A DNA stretch of 64,000 bases from Silurus meridionalis. Taxonomy: Eukaryota; Chordata; Actinopteri; Siluriformes; Siluridae. Both the position numbers and the translations under genes were made by a program. Numbering within the stretch: position 1 is the stretch's first letter; every line of letters begins with the position of its first letter. The notes below the pieces were generated by a model. That model searched no databases. It saw only the letters and a list, made by a program, of their open reading frames with translations, and was not told the origin of the DNA. Positions 59,001 through 64,000 of this stretch are shown here, one piece after another. The DNA is taken from positions 5,608,712-5,672,711 of the forward strand of contig NC_060911.1 of the NCBI RefSeq assembly GCF_014805685.1, given 5' to 3'.

Positions 59001-59156
59001 TTGCTTCACAAGGGCCGTGAAAAAATCCACAAAATCATTATGACTCCACTGTCCATATTTAACCAAGTCAACAGAACTTGATAACAGTAGATGTGTTGAA
59101 GCCATAGCCCGGGTTGGGGGTTCTAGATCATAGTGTACTTCAAGGTGCAGTGCCAT
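56061..59156 (-). CDS. SecA-like DEAD motor ATPase with C-terminal TPR-like region
   Basis: A 1,031-residue protein in one exon. It carries the SecA-type motor: Walker A QVGTGEGKS (195-203), YGTAQDF (270-276), Walker B VDEVD (301-305), a WGDGLQQ..EMKH block (440-452) like the end of the preprotein-binding domain, GLTGTLG (480-486), TNLAGRGTD (604-612) and FGRTAREGNPG (643-653, both arginines kept). Residues 1-170 are helical and not recognised. A TPR-like repeat with NTFRHKGSHADSIEMYTRAL lies about 845-905. No signal peptide or membrane segment is seen, so it is probably cytosolic. Bacterial SecA is about 800-900 residues and drives preproteins through SecYEG; that job is unlikely here. The start is supported by an in-frame TAA 4 codons upstream. 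A spliced 5' UTR and fish repeats around it argue against bacterial contamination. Function unknown to me; promoter sites suggest immune induction. Confidence 0.85.
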   Translation of the reverse strand: MALHLEVHYDLEPPTRAMASTHLLLSSSVDLVKYGQWSHNDFVDFFTALVKQYGVRKVKTDFYTWMAKILYQVEIHKISKSELLANNVPDQFVDDIEGRIANFVNETKEKSLKQILEEIKAAKDIDDKILHQVKDIVLYVSSSKSCPVPTHHKDKKEILMKLCKAVKDTKGWNPRLTQMVSWCIIVLSGSRQLIQVGTGEGKSCIVAMLAAYRAMNRESVDIISSSPVLAERDAKEWGSFYKQLKITVDYNTNKREVLKLRECYKCQVVYGTAQDFAGDWLRQRFQRENVRPDREFQCVIVDEVDSLMLDKGLEVVYINSEMPVMEPLNVILAKIWFVVNQFEDVDVEKARDVIRSSLMAEDSYMLPSETSLGIPADSLKHNNFHIPGFQEHINGRLKIWIENAFLAKTMTLGHEYIQHNDSIVPVDFSSTGVVQNDMKWGDGLQQFLEMKHQTRLSNMCMITNFKSNVNLFRSYKYTYGLTGTLGNKTELNLLQNLYPGIKTCKIPSFKRRKLYEKDGIVINDENGWVQAICNVVNKKATQTVYRGSRAVLVICETIKRAEIIHNELSKTIPMDKLKMYTNNNVDNSNVTSAVVTGGCVIVATNLAGRGTDLKVCPHVNVSGGLFVVQTFLPLNIRVEQQAFGRTAREGNPGSAQLIMCCSHFSESVKLMMALKLPSMLLNLVKDLKAAVAAPRLSENTFEETLKMCQLDPNEKNCEAMKKDLEYLLNSTKTTSLELEKQTRDVIVQTRLSQMLEDDIPKITKKEELFSEYLNFLDEIYKQPQRGSHGDIVASLHECWGMWLLMKFNEKESTKTLKIQLKKDLQSAKEKLYCYQSPSSMIYHYARTGNTFRHKGSHADSIEMYTRALANNPCWPAIALYNRALSILSQANSGHIVQALADLELAEQAVDSCIKKLELTLTFIKSSSKDPNMASGNVLTNQFKIKKLTQYVLKSNIQKAIQVLQRAESEGYNVRIQKYPVLLLMLHPDLLTEGRFNEVLQEIMNIRSLGLDTFFSLETVFYFFKRLSKIFS

Positions 59157-59159
59157 TAA

Positions 59160-59168
59160 TTAGTCCAT
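59160..59168 (-). promoter_or_regulatory. Two-codon upstream ORF (ATG GAC TAA)
   Basis: It ends three bases before the main ATG and is in the same frame. Such a minimal ORF could lower or tune initiation at the main start. Confidence 0.5.
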
Positions 59169-60040
59169 CGTGTTGTTCCTAAAGTTAAGAACAAAACATT
59201 ACACTGGGTGATTCAAAGTGTGCAAACGTTTTAAGGAAAATTTCTTAATAAACCTAGCAAACTGGTTAACAATTACACCTTACAACTTACACCATACATA
59301 CAGTGTATACTGGTGATTTTTATTATAGAATAAGGATTCATTTAATCATACATTTCCAAACAAACCAAACAAACAAAAAAACCTCACCCATGTTTTTTTG
59401 TTGTTGTTGGTTTGAATAGGCCCACGTATCACACCTTCATCCATTTCATGGAAATTCCCATGTATTTACTTTTGCTTTTGGTTATTTTCATTTTCATGTA
59501 ACAATATTTGGTTGGTTTATGATATCAGATATATTTAAGGTTACTTTTTACAAATTCATACCTTTGATATTATCTTGATGTATACACTATATTTGCAGTG
59601 TAGTGTATTTTTTTTAGGAAAGTCCATTTCTTAAGTCAGTTTTTGAGGTAAAATGTTATAAAGCCAGTGATTCACTCTATAAGAAACCTATTGATTGTGT
59701 TTTCCTTGTTGGTATAAAAAAAGATTATATAAGATCTTATATATAAGATTAGCGTAACATCAACCACATTGTAAAGATCATACAATAAATAATCATTGAT
59801 GGGGTTTTGTGTTACCTTTATTTCTTATATTGTTTCACTTTTGATTCATCACATGTTCTGAAATAAGTACCAGAAAGTTTATACCATGTTTCTTTAAAAA
59901 CTTCACTCATACATTAGTATATCAAGCTAATCAAACTCAAATGAAGATACATCCTCATCTACATTCAATATATATATGGAATAAATAAACATTAATGGTA
60001 ATTAATAAACATTAATTGTTTGTTACTTATCTTAGTAATA

Positions 60041-60094
60041 ATAGTTTTTTCATAAGTAACAATGATTATAACTTGTTAAAAAATAAATAAATAA

Positions 60095-60162
<68 letters not shown>

Positions 60163-60216
60163 TTTATTTATTTTATTTTTAACAAGTTATAATCATTGTT
60201 ACTTATGAAAAACTAT
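60041..60216. repeat. Long palindrome with (TA)n centre
   Basis: Left arm 'cataagtaacaatgattata' plus 'acttgttaaaaa' and right arm its reverse complement (60176-60212), each continuing to a 'tagttttt' edge. The middle is AAAT repeats and about 60 bp of TA. Arms are about 38 bp with one base difference. Confidence 0.85.
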
Positions 60217-60414
60217 ATATATATTAGAAATGAATTCATTCATATTATTGATTTTTTTAACATGACCAAGATTTATCCTATGATAAATGATCAGCAAAAT
60301 TGTCTATGACACATAAATTAAAATTACTGGTACATAAATTACAGGTGCTCTTTACATGATGTTCTTTAGTATAACATAAACTTCCTCATGCTTACCTCAC
60401 AGGTAGTGATATCG

Positions 60415-60453
60415 TTATTTAGAGGTGATAGAGGTCGTCAGGTAAGACAGCAT
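60415..60453 (-). promoter_or_regulatory. Twelve-codon upstream ORF in the SecA-like 5' exon
   Basis: ATG at 60453 to TAA at 60415, coding MLSYLTTSITSK. It lies fully in the predicted first exon. Confidence 0.45.
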
Positions 60454-60486
60454 CCAAAAATATTTGGAAACTGTCGAATGAACTTA

Positions 60487-60494
60487 CTTATATA
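60487..60494 (-). promoter_or_regulatory. TATA box of the SecA-like gene
   Basis: TATATAAG on the minus strand. A start near 60465 (CCAAAT) would be 29 bases downstream, the usual spacing. Confidence 0.6.
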
Positions 60495-60504
60495 GACAGT
60501 TAGA

Positions 60505-60514
60505 GGAATTCCCC
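60505..60514 (-). promoter_or_regulatory. NF-kappaB site
   Basis: GGGGAATTCC on the minus strand fits the GGGRNNYYCC consensus at every position. It lies 10 bp upstream of the TATA box. Confidence 0.6.
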
Positions 60515-60525
60515 GCAACATTTTT

Positions 60526-60537
60526 ACTTTTACTTTC
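60526..60537 (-). promoter_or_regulatory. IRF element, proximal
   Basis: GAAAGTAAAAGT on the minus strand matches 11 of 12 positions of the IRF-element consensus (GAAASYGAAASY). It is preceded by AACT, which also gives an AANNGAAA core. Confidence 0.5.
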
Positions 60538-60738
60538 AGTTAGTCATGTGCTCTCTAGGACTCATGGGGCATTTATTACCTGAAAAAGAAATGCCTTTAG
60601 TATAGTATTTCCTGTGTGTGGTATATATATCTTTTTTAATATATTTTCTTTGTAACAGTGTATGTTAAATCCCATGACAAAGGCAAAAAGTATTTTAAAT
60701 ATAAGAAAATAAAAATATGAACTGTATTACGTGCTATT

Positions 60739-60750
60739 ACTTTCACTTTC
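60739..60750 (-). promoter_or_regulatory. IRF element, distal
   Basis: GAAAGTGAAAGT on the minus strand fits the 12-base IRF-element consensus fully and also contains the GAAANNGAAA core of ISREs. It lies about 245 bp upstream of the TATA box. Confidence 0.6.
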
Positions 60751-60759
60751 TTTTCTTCA

Positions 60760-62135
60760 AGAGAAAAAAAGGTTAATTGAATGATGTGTTATGCGGCTTG
60801 TTTACATTATCTCATGTTTGCAATATCTCAAGCTGTTTACATCATCTCACCTCCTAGTGCTCAGCAATCTTCTTCATACCGGATGTAAATATAAAATGTA
60901 GCCATTTTACATGTAGCTGTAGTTATAATAGGTAAATAATGCAATGTGTTAAGATGAAAGGACTATTCGTTTCCCTTCTTTTTCCCCCTATACCTTTTGC
61001 AATTCATGGAGTTTTCTCAGTGGAAAACATTACAGATCCTGGCATAAATAAAGTGTTTGTGAAGTCTGTGTGAAGAACAACAAAGGTGCCCACACTGAAA
61101 AAAGCTAAATGTAAAGAAAAAAAGCAACTGTTTTTATTTGTTTTAAACAAGAGACTTAACAATGACAAGAGAGTCATTGAGATTTAAAGAAAACCACATC
61201 CCTAATGAGAAGGCCAGAGGCAAGAATCAAAAATTCCCTGAGATGATATTCGGAACTTTGTCTCAAAAAGGGAACACTTTAATTTCACTCCATATAATGG
61301 AATAAATCATCACAGTTTACAGGTTTAGAAGAAATAAGTTTAGTATGAGTATCTTGTGACTAAAATATACAAAATGCACAAAATGTGCAGATTTTTCAGG
61401 TATATGAGTCATACTGTGCAATGAAGAGCCTGGCTTTAATTTAAATATTCAAATGTTAATCTTTCATATTTGCATTAAATATATTTTGGGCATTCTGTGT
61501 AACAAAGACTGGTCATGCGATTCTTTGGCTCCATTGATTAAAATGGAAATTTAGGATCAAGTTTTGGCCTTTAAATCACAAGAAGTATAATTCTAGATAC
61601 ATTTTTTGAATAATTGATGTTCATTGCCTTTTTTAACAAAGACAGGTATAGCAGACTGACTGAAGGTGTGCTGTGCATTCTTGTGGTAATCGTCAAAGAA
61701 TATGACAGCAGAAATACTCGCTAGTGCTTTTGAAGCCCAACCTGCTACCTGCCTAGTGCTCAGACTCCCATGACCATCGTTCAGCATGCCATTTCTTTTG
61801 TTTCGCCAAACAGACTAATGGGCGTTTGACAAAAGGTCAGGTAGATACAAGCTGCATTCAGTGTTGGAACAATCATGTAATGGGCTTTTATGCAATATAT
61901 CCAGACCACTCCATTGATCTCTCAGGTGAAGGAAGCACACTGGGAAAAAATATATTGGAGTGAAATTTACTCCAAATAATTGTGGGTCAAGTTTTCCACC
62001 CATTTTTAATTTAGCAAAGCATATTGTAACAAGGTTTACATAGCACCAAGTCAAAGGTGCCCAATACGTCGATCGCGATCTACCAGTCGATCGCAAAGGT
62101 AGTGTGTCAAAAAAAAAAAGATATTTATTTCTGCA
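60760..62135. other. Region upstream of the SecA-like gene, nothing recognised
   Basis: AT-rich sequence without a coding frame of interest. Confidence 0.45.
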
Positions 62136-62140
62136 TTCTT

Positions 62141-62614
62141 TTTGAACATCCCATTCCACATTTAGTCCCCAGTTGCTGTTTTATTGTCTTCCACTCTTCT
62201 GGGAAGATGTTCCGCTTGATTTTGGAGTGTGGATGTGAAGGTTTTTGCTCATTCAACCGCAAGGGTGTGAGTAAAGTCAGCTACTAAAGTAAGGTGAGGT
62301 GAGGAAGCCTGGGGTGCAGTCAGTATTCCAATTCATCCCAAAGGTGTTCAAAAGGGTTGAGGTCAGAGCTCTATAGCAGGCCACTCAAGATCCTCCACTC
62401 AACCTATTTAAGGCATATCTTTATGGAGCTGGCTTTGTGCACAGCGACACTGTTATACTGAAACAGGTTTGGGTCTCTTAGTTCAAGTGAAGGAAAAATG
62501 TTATTCTCCAATGACCTTCAATACAATTGTGTGCCTCCAAATTTCTAATAACAGTTTGAGGAGGAGACTCATATGGAAAAGTCAGATGTCCAAACAGTTT
62601 TGTCCATATATTGT
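62141..62614 (+). mobile_element. Tc1-related MITE copy
   Basis: Opens with 'gaacatcccattccacattt', the same phrase as position 5 of the window, and closes with 'cagttttgtccatatattg'. Same family and orientation as 15830-16299. Confidence 0.7.
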
Positions 62615-63680
62615 ATCTTCTGAAGATGAAGATTTCTCAGGACTTAAAGAACGGCAGCTATGTTATTGGCTTCAACTAGAATTGACATTCAAATGAACAA
62701 ATACACTTTAATCAGCCTTCATAATGGCTGGCAGAACTACTCAACACACAATATATACACCTGACAGTAAAAAAAAAATCACTACATTAAACATTCAAAC
62801 CAACAAAATTAACTGAGGAAAGTTCAGCCAGATATTTACATGAATTAATAAAGAAATCCTAAACGTTGCTTTGTTTTGAAAAGAAAAAAAAACAACAACA
62901 ATTTTTCAGTGCAACTTTATTTTCATTTTCTAAGGACATGAAATAAAGTGAGGTTTAACCTTCACATGCCATTAAGCCATATATCCAGTAGAGGGCGACA
63001 GCTGGTTTCATCATACTTATTAAAACGAATGCATAGTATGATTTTACTTATCTTACTTATCTTGTATTATATCTTATATATAGAAATATGTTTATGTGTA
63101 TGTGAAATTTGTGTGCATGTGTGTGCACATGTTAACATAAGTGCAACTAATAGTATATTACTTTCTCTACACAGCTGGTAACACAAATACTAAGCATGTA
63201 ACTACAGTCTTTTATTAAATAACCAATGGCATGAAAATGAAATAAAACGATAATCATAAGCCAACTGGTGTAAATGTATATGTCTCTAAATAATCATTAG
63301 TAGCGCTACATTGAACTGGATTGGAACGAAGTACAAATACAAGGCATGTAACCAGAAGTGCACACCAGCAACTCACTTAAATGTAAAGTATAAAGACACA
63401 CATTGGTGGTGCAAACTTAAAGATGGAAAAATGGAACATATACATGAAATAAATTCCCCAGTGCAAATGTCATGATGTGTGTAAACGAGTCTGAAGATTA
63501 ATAAAGAATACAGTGAAGCAGTTAATACACATGACTATTGGTCAGATGGTTTTTGAATCTGGGGCTGTGGTCAGAACACCCTGGATATTTCAGTATTATC
63601 GAATTTTGTTATTACCACCATTAGTGAAACATGAGGAACTTTCAAGACCTCACAACCTCCGTGTAATTTGACCATTAAGA
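62615..63680. other. Intergenic, nothing recognised
   Basis: No coding signal. Confidence 0.45.
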
Positions 63681-63689
63681 GATTGTCAG

Positions 63690-63785
63690 TTTTACGCTGG
63701 ATGCCCTTCCTAACGCAACCCTCCCTGTTTATCTGGGTTTGGGCCTGGCACTAGGAGAGCACTGGCTTGTGCAACCCTAATGGCT
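63690..63785 (-). mobile_element. tRNA-derived SINE body fragment, minus strand
   Basis: On the minus strand it reads 'gggagggttgcgttaggaag' and 'ggcatccagcgtaaaa', the same body as the tRNA-Glu SINE at 329-553. The tRNA head has been replaced by unrelated sequence. Confidence 0.65.
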
Positions 63786-64000
63786 GGTGTGTGTGTGAAT
63801 TTCAGTTAAATAGCTATAATTCTCTCCAGGCCATAGTCTAAGAATCTGAATGCGCTGCGTGAGACAAACTGGCTGAACGAGTTCACATACTTTCTCTCAC
63901 ATGTTGCTAGTGTTTTCTTCCAGAACGGCTAAAAGAAGTCGCAGTCACCTGCAGAAAGACAAGTTCTGTTTCGTGGCACCTTCTCAGCTGCTGATTTTTA

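Larger units (their letters stand above)
59157..60465 (-). other. Predicted 5' UTR exon and intron of the SecA-like gene
   Basis: Reading the minus strand, a first non-coding exon would run from about 60465 to 60396 and end CTGTGAG|GTAAGC (GT at 60395-60394). The acceptor is TTCTTAACTTTAG|GAAC, so the coding exon starts at 59178, 22 bases before the ATG. The intron is about 1.2 kb and contains the long palindrome at 60041-60216. Confidence 0.6.

Noticed and set aside
56061..59156. Bacterial contamination explaining the SecA frame
   Set aside because: The frame diverges strongly from bacterial SecA, has a TPR-like fusion and AT-rich eukaryote-like codon use, and is preceded by a splice acceptor and a vertebrate-type promoter, with fish repeats on both sides.

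Overview
The window is nuclear DNA of a ray-finned (teleost) fish. The evidence is an intron-rich vertebrate gene (ndrg2), dense dinucleotide and tetranucleotide microsatellites, and many teleost-type repeats: Tc1-like transposons, hAT-type inverted-repeat elements, tRNA-derived SINEs, and L2-like and RTE-like LINE fragments. The repeat mix would fit a catfish or relative, but I cannot fix the species by eye.

Layout. From 1 to about 30.2 kb I find no convincing protein-coding gene. This part holds repeats, a 1.7-kb 37/40-bp minisatellite (25.45-27.16 kb), and two promoter-like spots (about 8.2 and 15.3 kb) that could be distant 5' exons of ndrg2 but are unproven. From 30,191 to about 42.2 kb lies ndrg2 on the + strand. 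I placed fifteen coding exons; they join in frame into a 368-residue NDRG2 protein, with a Tc1 copy, nested transposons and two minisatellites in the introns. From 42.2 to 47.7 kb there is mostly downstream or intergenic sequence, with a truncated Tc1 copy and a perfect hairpin. From 47.9 to 55.7 kb a 2.35-kb block is present twice in direct orientation. Each copy contains a tandem array (period about 186 bp) of tRNA-like units with box A/box B motifs, and a full-length but broken Tc1 transposon lies between the copies.

From 56.06 to about 60.5 kb, on the - strand, is the most interesting locus: an intact 1,031-residue SecA-type ATPase fused to a C-terminal TPR-like region, in one coding exon. 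Just upstream I can read a compact inducible-promoter layout: TATA box, kappa-B site and two IRF-element-like sites. A small spliced 5' non-coding exon and two upstream ORFs follow. This suggests an interferon- or NF-kappaB-inducible fish protein that has reused the bacterial SecA motor fold. Its function is unknown to me. ndrg2 and the SecA-like gene are 14 kb apart on opposite strands and show no sign of acting together.
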